DNA of 64,000 bases from Streptomyces alboflavus (GTDB taxonomy: Bacteria; Actinomycetota; Actinomycetes; Streptomycetales; Streptomycetaceae), in assembly GCF_000716675.1 (NCBI RefSeq), contig NZ_JNXT01000004.1, positions 124,001 to 188,000 of the forward strand, written 5' to 3'. Positions 32,194 through 40,894 of the stretch are shown piece by piece. Each line of letters begins with the position of its first letter. The stretch's first letter is position 1. Made by a program: the position numbers and the translations under genes. Under the pieces are notes generated by a model. The model saw nothing but the letters and a program-made list of their open reading frames with translations. It made no database searches and was not told where the DNA came from.

Positions 32194-33597
32194 TCACGCG
32201 GCGACCTTCCCGGCTCCCGAGCCCGCGGTGATCCCCTGAGTGGAGGCGATCACTGCCTTGAGCTTCTTGGAGAGCGCCTCATAGAACATGCTGAGCGGAA
32301 ACTCGTCCGGAAGCACCTCGTCGACCAGTTTCCGCGGCGGCAGCGAGGTGTCCAGGGCGTCGGGACCCTTGGCCCAGCGCGAGCCGGGGTGCGGGGACAG
32401 GTAGGTCGAGACCAGTTCGTACCCGGCGAGCCAGTGGACCAGCTTGGGGCGGTCGATGCCGTCCCGGTACAGCTTCTCGATCTCCGCGCAGAGCTGGTTG
32501 GTGACCTGGGGTGCGCGCTCCCAGTCGATCTTCAGCTTGTTGTCGGTCCAGCGGACCACGTCGTGCTTGTGCAGGTAGGCGAAGAGCAGCTGGCCGCCGA
32601 GGCCGTCGTAGTTGCGCACCCGCTCGCCGGTGACCGGGAAGCGGAACATCCGGTCGAAAAGCACCGCGTACTGCACGTCGCGGGCCTGCGGGACGCCCTC
32701 GGCCTCCAGCTTCACGGCCTCCTTGAAGGCCGTGAGGTCGCACCGCAGCTCCTCGAGGCCGTACATCCAGAAGGGCTGCCGCTGCTTGATCATGAAGGGG
32801 TCGAACGGCAGGTCGCCGTGGCTGTGGGTGCGGTCGTGGACCATGTCCCACAGGACGAAGGCCTCCTGGCACCGGTCCTGGTCGTCCAGCATCGCGCGGA
32901 CGTCGGCGGGCAGCTCGATGCCGAGGATGTCCACGGCGGACTCGGTGACGCGGCGGAAGCGGGCCGCCTCGCGGTCACAGAAGATGCCGCCCCAGGTGAA
33001 GCGCTCGGGGGCCTCGCGCACGGCGATCGTCTCGGGGAAGAGGACGGCCGAGTTGGTGTCGTACCCGGCGGTGAAGTCCTCGAAGGTGATGCCGCAGAAC
33101 AGCGGGTTGTCGTAGCGCGTGCGCTCGAGCTCGGCGAGCCACTCGGGCCAGACCATGCGCAGCACGACCGCCTCGAAGTTGCGGTCGGGGTTGCCGTTCT
33201 GCGTGTACATGGGGAAGACCACGAGGTGCTGCAGGCCGTCCTCGCGGCGGGCCGCGGGCTGGAAGGCGAGCAGCGAGTCCAGGAAGTCCGGCACCACGAA
33301 GCCCGCGTCGACCCAGCCGCGCAGGTCGCTCACCAGCGCCCGGTGATACGCCTCGTCGTGCGGGAGCAGCGGGGCGAGCGCCTCGACGCCGGATATGACG
33401 CGGTCGACCGCCGCCTCCGCGTCGACGCGGGTCGGGGCGCCCTCGCGCTCGAAGTCGATGGACCCGTCCTTGGACTGCCAGGGCCTGATTTCCTCGACGG
33501 CACTCTTGAGTTCCGGCCAGGCCGGGTGATCCACCACGCGTCCGTCACGGATGGCGTCGCCACCCTCCACCGCCGTGTGCACAAGAATTTCCGTCAT
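32194..33597 (-). CDS. DUF6421 family protein, unknown enzyme
   Basis: A 467-residue soluble protein without signal or membrane helices. A His/Asp cluster, WDMVHDRTHSHGDLPFDPF, at about residues 248-266 looks like a metal-binding or catalytic site. Other conserved-looking parts are VFPMYTQNGNPDRNFEAVVL and NYDGLGGQLLFAYLHKHDV. It is first in a three-gene operon with an SDR and a PLP aldolase. The operon suggests a small metabolic pathway around an amino acid or hydroxy-amino acid. The biochemical role is not known to me. Confidence 0.75.
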   Translation of the reverse strand: MTEILVHTAVEGGDAIRDGRVVDHPAWPELKSAVEEIRPWQSKDGSIDFEREGAPTRVDAEAAVDRVISGVEALAPLLPHDEAYHRALVSDLRGWVDAGFVVPDFLDSLLAFQPAARREDGLQHLVVFPMYTQNGNPDRNFEAVVLRMVWPEWLAELERTRYDNPLFCGITFEDFTAGYDTNSAVLFPETIAVREAPERFTWGGIFCDREAARFRRVTESAVDILGIELPADVRAMLDDQDRCQEAFVLWDMVHDRTHSHGDLPFDPFMIKQRQPFWMYGLEELRCDLTAFKEAVKLEAEGVPQARDVQYAVLFDRMFRFPVTGERVRNYDGLGGQLLFAYLHKHDVVRWTDNKLKIDWERAPQVTNQLCAEIEKLYRDGIDRPKLVHWLAGYELVSTYLSPHPGSRWAKGPDALDTSLPPRKLVDEVLPDEFPLSMFYEALSKKLKAVIASTQGITAGSGAGKVAA

Positions 33598-33678
33598 AAC
33601 CCATCCTCCACGGGAGAACCTCGCGTATGGACACCGTATGTGTGCGGGGTTCTCTGTTTCAAGAGGGGATCCGGGAAA

Positions 33679-34779
33679 TTATCCTGCCCCACCCCCACCA
33701 GATCCGCTGTTTTTCCTGCCGTCCATCGTCGAGACGATTGCTTCTCTTACTGTTTCCTGTGCGGCGCGGGCGTCGGCGAGAAGCTCCGGGAAGCCGAAGA
33801 ACCCGTGGAACATGGCCGGAAAGTGGCCCTCGACGACGGGAACCCCGGCGTCTCTCAGCCGCGCCGCGTAGGCCCTGCCCTGCGCGCACAGGGGGTCGTG
33901 GCCGGCGGTGACGACGACGGCGGGCGGCAGGCCGGAGAGGTCGGCGGCCAGGAGCGGCGAGACGCGCGGGTCCGCCGGGTCGCCGCCCGCGCGCAGGTAC
34001 GCCCCCAGGTACTGCTCGCGGAACCAGCGGCCGTGGGCGGGCGTGAGGAAGCTGGTGCCGGGGTCGGCGTCCCCCAGGCCGGCGGGGCGGTCACGGCCGT
34101 CCACCGCCGGATAGACGAGGACCTGCAGCGCCACCCGCGGGCCGTCGTGGTCGCGGGCCGTGAGCGCGGCCACGGCCGCGAGGTTCCCGCCCGCGCTGTC
34201 GCCCGCGAGCACCAACGGGCCGCCCTCCCCGCCGAGTTCGGCGCGGTGCGCGTGCGCCCACAGGACGGCGGCGTACGCGTCGTCGACGGCCGCGGGGAAC
34301 GGGTGCTCCGGGGCGAGGCGGTAGTCCACGGAGACCACGGCGGCCCGCGCGGCGCGGCACAGGCCGCGCGCGGTCGCGTCGTGGGTGTCCACGCTGCACA
34401 GGGACCAGCCGCCGCCGTGGAGGAAGACGACGGTGGGGCGGGGCGCGGGTGCCGCCGTTTCGCGCGCGGGCGCGGCCTCCGGCAGATAGCACCGCACGCG
34501 CAGGTCCGGCGCCCCGGACGGCCCCGGGACGGACCGGTCGGACACCGAGCCGACCTCGGGCGGCGGGAACGGCGACGCGGGCGCGGCGGCCAGGATGCGG
34601 CGCGCCTCGGCGGCGTCGGTGACGGCGCCGCCGATGTCGGGGAAGAACGCGGTGAGCGCGGCGACGAGGGGACGGGCGTCGGGGGCGAGGGGGTGAGCGA
34701 CGGGGGCGACGGGGGCGACGGGGGCGACGGGGTGAGCGTCGGCGGCGAGGGGAACGGGGTCGGGCCTCCCTGCATCCAT
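33679..34779 (-). CDS. Alpha/beta hydrolase, HSL-type esterase
   Basis: A 366-residue hydrolase of the hormone-sensitive-lipase group. It has the oxyanion motif FLHGGGW, the nucleophile GDSAGGN, an Asp in VTAGHDPL and a His in FHGFFGFPE. These give a complete triad for hydrolysis of short-chain esters. The first 35 residues are a low-complexity Pro/Val/Ala extension encoded partly by 9-bp repeats (34702-34728). It starts one base after the stop codon of the LLM oxidoreductase gene, so the two are co-expressed. Confidence 0.87.
   Translation of the reverse strand: MDAGRPDPVPLAADAHPVAPVAPVAPVAHPLAPDARPLVAALTAFFPDIGGAVTDAAEARRILAAAPASPFPPPEVGSVSDRSVPGPSGAPDLRVRCYLPEAAPARETAAPAPRPTVVFLHGGGWSLCSVDTHDATARGLCRAARAAVVSVDYRLAPEHPFPAAVDDAYAAVLWAHAHRAELGGEGGPLVLAGDSAGGNLAAVAALTARDHDGPRVALQVLVYPAVDGRDRPAGLGDADPGTSFLTPAHGRWFREQYLGAYLRAGGDPADPRVSPLLAADLSGLPPAVVVTAGHDPLCAQGRAYAARLRDAGVPVVEGHFPAMFHGFFGFPELLADARAAQETVREAIVSTMDGRKNSGSGGGGAG
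34702..34728. repeat. Three 9-bp coding tandem repeats
   Basis: GGGGGCGAC occurs three times in frame at 34702-34728 and encodes the VAPVAPVAP-like stretch near the N terminus of the esterase. It is a likely site of copy-number variation. Confidence 0.8.
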
Positions 34780-34780
34780 C

Positions 34781-35926
34781 TCACGCCACCTCCCTGCGGC
34801 GCGGACGGAAGTGCGGGATCACCGTCTCGCCCCACTGCCGCAGCGTCTCCAGGCACGCCTCCTGCGGCACCGTGCCCATCTGGACCAGGCACATCACCTC
34901 GTCCGCCCCGGCCGCCCGCAGCCGCTCGACGTAGGCGATGGCGTCGGCCGCGGTGCCGTAGGCGTGGTCGGCGTGGAACACGGCGGTGGCGGACGGGCGG
35001 ACAGGGATGTCCTGCTCGTTCAGGCGCGCCACGACCTGCTCGCCCGCGGTGCGCAGTGCGACGGCTTCGTCGGCGTCGTCGGTGCCGTCGACCACCGCCT
35101 CGTCGGGCAGCCCCGCGCCGCCGTACCAGTGCGCGATGGACTGCGCGAAGAACCGCTGGCCGCGCAGGCCCACGCGCCGGGCGGCCGCGCCGTCGTCGAG
35201 CACGATGGTCGGGCAGAGCACGGCGAAGTGGTCGTTGACGACGCTCGACACGAACCCCTCGGGCGTACGCGCCGCGATGGCCTCGTCGTACACGCGCCGC
35301 ATCCCGGCGATCGACTCGGGCCCCGCGAAGCCCATCACCAGCGCGCCGACGCCGAGCCCGGCCGCCCGCTGAAGGGTCTCGGCCCTGCTGCACGCGAGGA
35401 ACAGCGGCGGGTGCGGAGTCTGCGCGGGGCGCGGCAGGACCGGGTGCGGCCCGATGTCGAGCAGCGGGCCGTGGTGCTCCAGCTCGTCGTGCTCCCAGGC
35501 CCTGGCGACGACGCGCAGCGCCTCCTCGACCTCCTGCGCCGTGCGGTCCGGGTCGACCCCGCAGAGCGATGTCTCCTGGGCCGTGCCGCCGCGGCCCGCA
35601 CCCAGGTCGAGCCGGCCGCCGGAGAGCAGGTCGAGCATCGCGGCCCGCTCGGCCACGCGCGCGGGGTGGTTGAAGTTGAACGGCATGCAGACGACGCCGT
35701 GCCCGACGCGGATGGTGCGGGTGCGGGCGGCCACCCAGGTCAGGAAGACCTCGGGCGCGGACATGTGCGCGTACCACTTCAGGGAGTGGTGCTCGACCGC
35801 CCAGACGCGGTCGAACCCCATCTCCTCGGCCAGGACGGCCTGTTCGACGCAGTCGTGGATGAGCCGGTGCTCACGGTCCACGGTCGGATCGGCGAGTTGC
35901 GCTTCGAAGATGACGGAGAACTGCAC
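34781..35926 (-). CDS. LLM-class flavin-dependent oxidoreductase
   Basis: A 381-residue luciferase-like monooxygenase using FMNH2 or F420H2. It has EQAVLAEEMGFDRVWAVEHHSLKWY, IRVGHGVVCMPFNFNHPARVAERAAMLDLLSGGRLDLGAGRG and RAAGADEVMCLVQMG. GTG 35926 follows GGAGG closely; an ATG at 35971 is also possible. It is the promoter-proximal gene of a two-gene unit with the esterase. Together they could oxidise and hydrolyse a xenobiotic or ester, which is inference. Confidence 0.87.
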   Translation of the reverse strand: MQFSVIFEAQLADPTVDREHRLIHDCVEQAVLAEEMGFDRVWAVEHHSLKWYAHMSAPEVFLTWVAARTRTIRVGHGVVCMPFNFNHPARVAERAAMLDLLSGGRLDLGAGRGGTAQETSLCGVDPDRTAQEVEEALRVVARAWEHDELEHHGPLLDIGPHPVLPRPAQTPHPPLFLACSRAETLQRAAGLGVGALVMGFAGPESIAGMRRVYDEAIAARTPEGFVSSVVNDHFAVLCPTIVLDDGAAARRVGLRGQRFFAQSIAHWYGGAGLPDEAVVDGTDDADEAVALRTAGEQVVARLNEQDIPVRPSATAVFHADHAYGTAADAIAYVERLRAAGADEVMCLVQMGTVPQEACLETLRQWGETVIPHFRPRRREVA

Positions 35927-35973
35927 GGTGCCTCCAGGGAGTTGGGCCTCCGGGACGCTCGCATGTTTCAAAC

Positions 35974-35989
35974 AGTCATATGACTAGTC
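35974..35989. promoter_or_regulatory. Overlapping palindromes AGTCATATGACT and GACTAGTC
   Basis: AGTCATATGACT (35974-35985) is a perfect 12-bp palindrome and overlaps GACTAGTC (35982-35989). The AT-rich site lies 48 bp upstream of the LLM oxidoreductase start and on the 5' side of the acyltransferase gene. It is well placed for a MarR- or TetR-type operator. Confidence 0.55.
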
Positions 35990-36173
35990 GTCAGATCTTG
36001 AAGAGGCAAGAGGCACGGCAAGGGCGGTGCGACGGGGCGGCGACAGGTCAACTCACGCCAGACATAGCTCACATGAGACGCCATCCCTGGCTGATTACGC
36101 GTTCTCCCTCAAACCCCTTGAGACCACTAGCGTTCCCCGGCGCGGGGGCAGCCAAGGAGGGGGTCTCACAGGC

Positions 36174-36893
36174 ATGTTCTACCGCTTCTTCAAGTGCGTC
36201 GTACTGGTGCCGCTGCTGCGGTGGCTGTTCCGGCCGCGGATCGAGGGGCTCGAGCACGTGCCCGCCGCGGGCGGGGCGATCGTCGCGGGCAACCACCAGT
36301 CGTTCTGCGACCAGTTCCTGCTGGGGGTGACGCTGCGGCGGCGCATCGGCTTCCTCGCGAAGATGGAGTACTTCACCGGCGAGGGGCTCAAGGGCCGCCT
36401 GGCCGCCGCGTTCTTCCGGGGCATCGGGGCGATCCCGGTGGACCGGTCCGGGAACGGGGCGGGACGGGCGGGGGTCGAATCGGGGCTCGCGGTGCTGCGC
36501 GGGGGCGGGCTGCTCGGCATCTTCCCGGAGGGGACGCGTTCGCACGACGGCCGTCTGTACAAGGGCCGGGTGGGGGTGGCGGCGATGGCGCTCCGCTCGG
36601 GCGCGCCCGTGGTCCCCTGCGCGATCATCGGCACGTTCGAGGCGCAGCCCGCGGGACGCAGGGTGCCGAGCCTCGTGCCCCTCACGCTGCGCTTCGGCGA
36701 GCCCCTGGACTTCTCGCGCTACGCGGGCATGCAGGACCAGCGGGCCGCGCTGCGGGCCGTCACGGACGAGATCATGTACGCGATCCTGGTGCTCTCCGGC
36801 CAGGAGTACGTGGACCAGTACGCCGTGGACGCCAGGCCGGAGGCGCGGACGAAGGCGCTCGCCGAGCACGCGGCGGCGCCGCGCGCGGCCTGA
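36174..36893 (+). CDS. Lysophospholipid acyltransferase (PlsC family)
   Basis: A 239-residue membrane-bound acyltransferase. A hydrophobic N-terminal helix (FYRFFKCVVLVPLLRWLF) precedes block I AGNHQSFCD (HX4D), block II FFRGIGAIPVDRSG, block III GIFPEGTRS and block IV PVVPCAIIG, all intact. It should transfer a fatty acyl chain to a lysophospholipid or glycolipid. ATG 36174 is preceded by AAGGAGG at a long spacing. It differs from the paralogue at 25689 in carrying the canonical FPEGTRS. Confidence 0.9.
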   Translation: MFYRFFKCVVLVPLLRWLFRPRIEGLEHVPAAGGAIVAGNHQSFCDQFLLGVTLRRRIGFLAKMEYFTGEGLKGRLAAAFFRGIGAIPVDRSGNGAGRAGVESGLAVLRGGGLLGIFPEGTRSHDGRLYKGRVGVAAMALRSGAPVVPCAIIGTFEAQPAGRRVPSLVPLTLRFGEPLDFSRYAGMQDQRAALRAVTDEIMYAILVLSGQEYVDQYAVDARPEARTKALAEHAAAPRAA

Positions 36894-36981
36894 ACCCCGG
36901 ACACCCCCGGCGGCCCGCGCACGCGCTGAACCCGGAGGCCCGCGGGCGGACCCTTGCGCGCACACCGGCCCGTTCACTTCA

Positions 36982-37626
36982 ATGCGGCTCATGGCAGCCC
37001 CGCTCCCGGCCCCGTCGCCCCCGCCCGCCCCGCTGCCGCAGACGGCGTGGGCCGTGCTCGGGCTGCTGTCCTTCCCGGGCGAGCGGACCGGCTACGAGCT
37101 GAAGAAGTGGGCCGACTCCTCGCTGCGGTTCTTCTACTGGTCCCCGGCGATCAGCCAGATCTACGCCGAGCTGCGCCGCCTGGAGGCGCTGGGGTACGCC
37201 TCCTCGCGCCGCTCGGGCCCGGAGGAGCCGCGGGCGAGGCGGGCGTACGCCATCACGGACGCGGGCCGGGAGGCGCTCGCGGACTGGGCCGCGGGCGGGC
37301 AGGACGCCGGGCCGCCGGTGCTCAAGCATCCGCTGCTGCTGCGGGTCTGGCTCGGCCACCTCACCGATCCTGCCCGGCTGCGGGCCATGGTGGGCGAGCA
37401 CATCGCGCACACCCGGGACGAACTGACGCAGGTCCAGGGCGCCCTGGCGCACGCCCAGGGCGTCGAGGGCTGGGCCCACCCCCAGATCGCGCTGCGCTGG
37501 AGCGCCCGCCATCTGGAGGGCGAACTCGAGCTGGCCGAGGCGCTGCTCACCGACCTCGGCGGCCTCCCGGAGACGCCCGGCGAGCGTCCTGGTCAACGCC
37601 CGGACGACGCGCCCACCCACGGGTGA
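36982..37626 (+). CDS. PadR-family transcriptional regulator
   Basis: A 214-residue regulator. The N-terminal winged helix shows AVLGLLSFPGERTGYELKKWADSSLRFFYW, ISQIYAELRRLEALGYASS and RRAYAITDAGREALADW, typical of PadR. A C-terminal alpha-helical dimerisation region (about 115-190) resembles the Vir_act_alpha_C type. The start is ATG 36982, or ATG 36991 three codons later. The target is unknown; the adjacent acyltransferase is a candidate. Confidence 0.87.
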   Translation: MRLMAAPLPAPSPPPAPLPQTAWAVLGLLSFPGERTGYELKKWADSSLRFFYWSPAISQIYAELRRLEALGYASSRRSGPEEPRARRAYAITDAGREALADWAAGGQDAGPPVLKHPLLLRVWLGHLTDPARLRAMVGEHIAHTRDELTQVQGALAHAQGVEGWAHPQIALRWSARHLEGELELAEALLTDLGGLPETPGERPGQRPDDAPTHG

Positions 37627-37703
37627 GACCACTCGCGCTCAAGGGCTCCGCGGCGGTAGGACGGGCCGGGTCAGCCGACTCCACCGAGAGAGGCCGCGAA
37701 CCC

Positions 37704-37829
37704 TTGAGCACCCGCGCCGTCCTTGTCGCCGCCCTCATCACCGGACTCATCCTGGGCATCGTCGGAACCAGACCGGACGACTCCACTCCGTCCCGCAGGG
37801 ACGGTCCCATCGCGGAGGCGGGCCATTAG
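37704..37829 (+). CDS. Possible 41-residue membrane peptide
   Basis: TTG 37704 opens a 41-codon frame beginning LSTRAVLVAALITGLILGIVG, a single hydrophobic helix, followed by a polar tail rich in Asp, Ser and Arg. GAGAGAGG lies about 10 bases upstream as a possible ribosome site. It sits between PadR and the phosphodiesterase. Small membrane peptides of this shape are plausible, but there is no independent support for translation. Confidence 0.35.
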   Translation: MSTRAVLVAALITGLILGIVGTRPDDSTPSRRDGPIAEAGH

Positions 37830-37904
37830 GCTGCGCCTTGCCGCGTGGTCATGAGCCGCCGAGCCGCGCGGAGCCGAGCCGCCGTCGACGGAAGCGAGTG
37901 AACC

Positions 37905-38588
37905 TTGAACTTCCTCACCATCGGTCATCGCGGTGTCATGGGGGTCGAACCCGAGAACACCCTGCGTTCGTTCGTCGCCGCCCAAGCCGCGGGCCTCGAC
38001 ATCATCGAACTCGACCTGCACCTCAGCAAGGACGGCGCCCTCGTCGTCATGCACGACGCGGACGTGGGCCGCACCACCGACGGCCGGGGCGCCATCGCCG
38101 ACAAGACCCTGGCCGAGCTGCGCGACCTGGACGCGGGCAAGGGCGAGCGGATCCCCGTCTTCGAAGAGGTCCTCGACGCCGTGAAGGCGCCGCTACAGGC
38201 CGAGATCAAGGATGTCGCGGCGGCCCGCGCGCTCGCCGACGTCATGCACGCGCGCGATCTGACCGGCCGGGTGGAGGTGCTCTCCTTCCACGACGAGGCC
38301 ATCGCCGAGATCGCCCGGCTCGTCCCCGGCGTCCGGACCGCGCTCGTGGCCAGCCGCTACGGCACGGACGTCGTGGAGCGCGCCACCGCGGTGGGCGCCA
38401 CCAGTCTCGTCCTGAACATCCGGCGCCTGACACTGGAGATCGTCGAGCACGCGCGCAAGGCCGACCTGCGGATCATCGGCTGGGTCGTGAACACCCAGGA
38501 CGATCTGCGCCTGGTGCGCGCGCTGCAACTGGACGGCGCGACCACGGACTACCCGGAGATCAAACGCACGGGCCGCTTCACCGCCTGA
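37905..38588 (+). CDS. Glycerophosphodiester phosphodiesterase family protein
   Basis: A 227-residue GDPD barrel that would hydrolyse glycerophosphodiesters to glycerol-3-phosphate and an alcohol. Motifs are IGHRGVMGVEPENT (catalytic His-Arg and metal Glu), IIELDLHLSKDGALVVMHDADVGRTTDG, LQAEIKD and GWVVNTQDDLRL. There is no signal peptide, so it should be cytoplasmic. The start is TTG 37905, since no ATG or GTG is in a better position. Confidence 0.9.
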   Translation: MNFLTIGHRGVMGVEPENTLRSFVAAQAAGLDIIELDLHLSKDGALVVMHDADVGRTTDGRGAIADKTLAELRDLDAGKGERIPVFEEVLDAVKAPLQAEIKDVAAARALADVMHARDLTGRVEVLSFHDEAIAEIARLVPGVRTALVASRYGTDVVERATAVGATSLVLNIRRLTLEIVEHARKADLRIIGWVVNTQDDLRLVRALQLDGATTDYPEIKRTGRFTA

Positions 38589-38625
38589 AGGACCGCGCGC
38601 ACCGCCCCGCGCCCCGGGGCACCGC

Positions 38626-39180
38626 TCAGCCGATCTCCTTCACCAACAGCTCGAACTGCAGGTCGTCGCGCTGCGGGATGCCGAAGCGCTCGTCGCCGTA
38701 CGGGAAGGGGCTCATCTTTCCCGTACGGCGGTAGCCGCGCCGCTCGTACCAGGCGATGAGCTCGTCGCGCACGGAGATCACGGTCATGTGCATCTCGTGC
38801 GCCCCCCACGCCTCGCGCGCCACCCGCTCCGCCTCCGCCATGATCACCTTGCCGAGGCCCGCGCCCTGGAGCGCCGGGCTGACCGCGAACATCCCGAAGT
38901 AGGCGTGCTCGCCCCGGTGTTCCAGCTGGCAGCAGGCGACGACACGGCCCTCGACCTCGACGGCGAGCAGCTTGCTCCCGGGCTTCTCGATGACCGCGAC
39001 GACACCCTCGGGGTCGGTGCGCTGGCCCTGGAGGATGTCCGCCTCCGTCGTCCACCCGGCCCGGCTGTCGTCCCCGCGGTACGCCGACTCGATGAGCGCG
39101 ACCAGCGCGTCGACGTCGTCCGTGGTGGCGTCCCGGAACGTCGGGTCGCCGTGGGTGCTGGGGCGCGGTGCCGTGTGCAT
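38626..39180 (-). CDS. GNAT-family N-acetyltransferase
   Basis: A 184-residue protein. It shows FRDATTDDVDALVALIESAYRGD at the start of the fold, YFGMFAVSPALQGAGLGKVIMAEAERVA as the acetyl-CoA loop, and IAWYERRGYRRTGKMSPFPYGD near the end. This pattern is common among acetyltransferases of unknown small-molecule substrate. ATG 39180 is used. It is divergent from a VOC protein gene. Confidence 0.85.
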   Translation of the reverse strand: MHTAPRPSTHGDPTFRDATTDDVDALVALIESAYRGDDSRAGWTTEADILQGQRTDPEGVVAVIEKPGSKLLAVEVEGRVVACCQLEHRGEHAYFGMFAVSPALQGAGLGKVIMAEAERVAREAWGAHEMHMTVISVRDELIAWYERRGYRRTGKMSPFPYGDERFGIPQRDDLQFELLVKEIG

Positions 39181-39315
39181 GGGCGCGTGTCTCCGATCTC
39201 CGGAGCCGCGGCGCGTGCCGGGCCCCGGCTGCGGCGGGTTTCCGTACGGCGGCGGCGCCACTCCCGCACCACCGCGCGCACCGCCGAGCGTAACCCGGCG
39301 CTAGCGTGCACAGGC

Positions 39316-39702
39316 ATGGTGCACGTACTGAGCAGCAGGATCCTCCTGACCCCCACCGACCTCGAGCGCTCCCGCGCGTTCTACGGCGGTGACCTGGGTC
39401 TCGCGGTGTACCGGGAGTTCCGCACGGGCTCCGGACGCGGCACGGTCTACTTCCTCGGCGGCGGCTTCCTAGAACTGTCCGGCAGCGGCGGCGCTCCCCC
39501 GTCCCCCTCCGTGCGGCTGTGGCTCCAGGTCGCGGACGTCGCGGCCGCCCACGAGGAGCTCTCGGCGCGCGGCGTGGAGATCCTGCGCGCGCCGGTGCGG
39601 GAGCCGTGGGGCCTGATCGAGATGTGGATCGCGGACCCGGACGGCATCCGGATCGCGGTGGTGGAGATCCCGGAGGACCATCCGCTGCGCTACCGGCCCT
39701 GA
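39316..39702 (+). CDS. VOC-family (glyoxalase-like) protein
   Basis: A 128-residue vicinal-oxygen-chelate fold protein. It has two beta-alpha-beta-beta-beta halves, LSSRILLTPTDLERSRAFYGGDLGL and VRLWLQVADVAAAHEELSARG, ending in GLIEMWIADPDGIRIAVVEIP. Members include glyoxalases, dioxygenases and resistance proteins. The specific role is not evident. It starts at ATG 39316. Confidence 0.85.
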   Translation: MVHVLSSRILLTPTDLERSRAFYGGDLGLAVYREFRTGSGRGTVYFLGGGFLELSGSGGAPPSPSVRLWLQVADVAAAHEELSARGVEILRAPVREPWGLIEMWIADPDGIRIAVVEIPEDHPLRYRP

Positions 39703-39747
39703 GGCAGGCGGGCGGCGGCCGTCCGCCCGGCTCCGGCCGCCCCCGGC

Positions 39748-40884
39748 TCAGAAGTGCGGCGCGTTGGGGTCCCGGACCCGCTGTGACCAGTGGTCGATGC
39801 TCAGCTGGTCCGCCTTGGTGTCGGCCGCTCCCGCCGGCACCGCCGCCTCCAGGTCGCCGACGACGCCGCGCAGGATCTCCACGGCCCGCGCGGCGTGCCC
39901 CGTCTCCCCGGCGAGCGCGGCGTGGGCCCGGCGGTAGCGCAGCACCTGCGCGTCCGCTCTGGGGAACACCGTCATCGCGTCGGCCGCGATGTGCGCGAAC
40001 AGGTCGCCCGCGTGGGTCACGTACTCCGGGCGGGGGCGCGGTGCCGCCCGGCGCCCCAGCTCGGCCACCCGCTGCGCGAAGCGGGCCCGCGCGTCGAGCC
40101 CGGACCGGCTGAGCGCCGTGCCGAACGCGACATTGCGGGCCAGGGCCACGTCCTCGGCGAGATCCGTCGTACGGTGCCGGGGAGCCGGCAGCATCCGGTC
40201 CAGGTCCCCGGTCTCCTCGTCCGGGCACGGCGTGGTGGGCAGGACGACCGACAGGCGCCGGTACAGCGTGCCGAGGTCCAGGTACTCGGGGCCGTCCGGT
40301 ACGCCCTCCGTGAGCAGGCGCAGCAGCGCGGACGTGAAGCCGGTGTTGCGCTCGTCCGGGTCGCTCAGCGCCTTCTCGGTCCGGCCGGCGGCGCAGAGCA
40401 CATGGACGTCGGCCACGGCGGGGTCGTACAGGGCCCGGCCGGCGAAGCAGCAGTCCAGGATCACGACCTTCCGCTTCGCCCGGACGTGCTTGAGCCGGGC
40501 GAAGAGCGCGCTGACGGGCAGCCCGGTGCGCGCGGCGTCGTCGGGGGTGTCGACCGAGCCCGGCAGCGCGAGGCACAGCTGTTTCTCGGCGTCGAGCGTC
40601 CCGTGTCCGGCGTAGCAGAAGAGCACCAGGTCGAGCGCGTCCCCCTGGACGAGGTCGAAGCCGCCGAGCGCCTGTGCCGCCGTGGCCGGATTCAGCACCG
40701 TGTGCACGCGGGACGCGTCGAGCAGTCCGCTCGGCCCGGTGAGCACCTGTTCCAGGTCGGCGACATCGGCGGCCGCCTGCGGCAGCGGCGGCAGCTTGCT
40801 GGGCTCCACATGCTGCGCGGTGCCCACGAGAACGGCCAGGGAGTCCAGTCGGCCGGGCACGCCGGCGGGCCAGTGTGCGTACAT
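39748..40884 (-). CDS. Caspase-like (peptidase C14) cysteine protease
   Basis: A 378-residue protein. The caspase-hemoglobinase fold covers about residues 13-230. The catalytic His94 lies in LFCYAGHGTLD and the catalytic Cys146 in VVILDCCFAGRA, so both dyad residues are present. The C-terminal roughly 140 residues are helical and may hold a TPR-like or docking region. It starts 10 bp after the stop codon of an EACC1-like gene. Such pairs are known from comparative genomics as predicted conflict or programmed-cell-death effectors in filamentous bacteria. Protease activity and trigger are inferred. Confidence 0.87.
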   Translation of the reverse strand: MYAHWPAGVPGRLDSLAVLVGTAQHVEPSKLPPLPQAAADVADLEQVLTGPSGLLDASRVHTVLNPATAAQALGGFDLVQGDALDLVLFCYAGHGTLDAEKQLCLALPGSVDTPDDAARTGLPVSALFARLKHVRAKRKVVILDCCFAGRALYDPAVADVHVLCAAGRTEKALSDPDERNTGFTSALLRLLTEGVPDGPEYLDLGTLYRRLSVVLPTTPCPDEETGDLDRMLPAPRHRTTDLAEDVALARNVAFGTALSRSGLDARARFAQRVAELGRRAAPRPRPEYVTHAGDLFAHIAADAMTVFPRADAQVLRYRRAHAALAGETGHAARAVEILRGVVGDLEAAVPAGAADTKADQLSIDHWSQRVRDPNAPHF

Positions 40885-40894
40885 CGGACGGACC

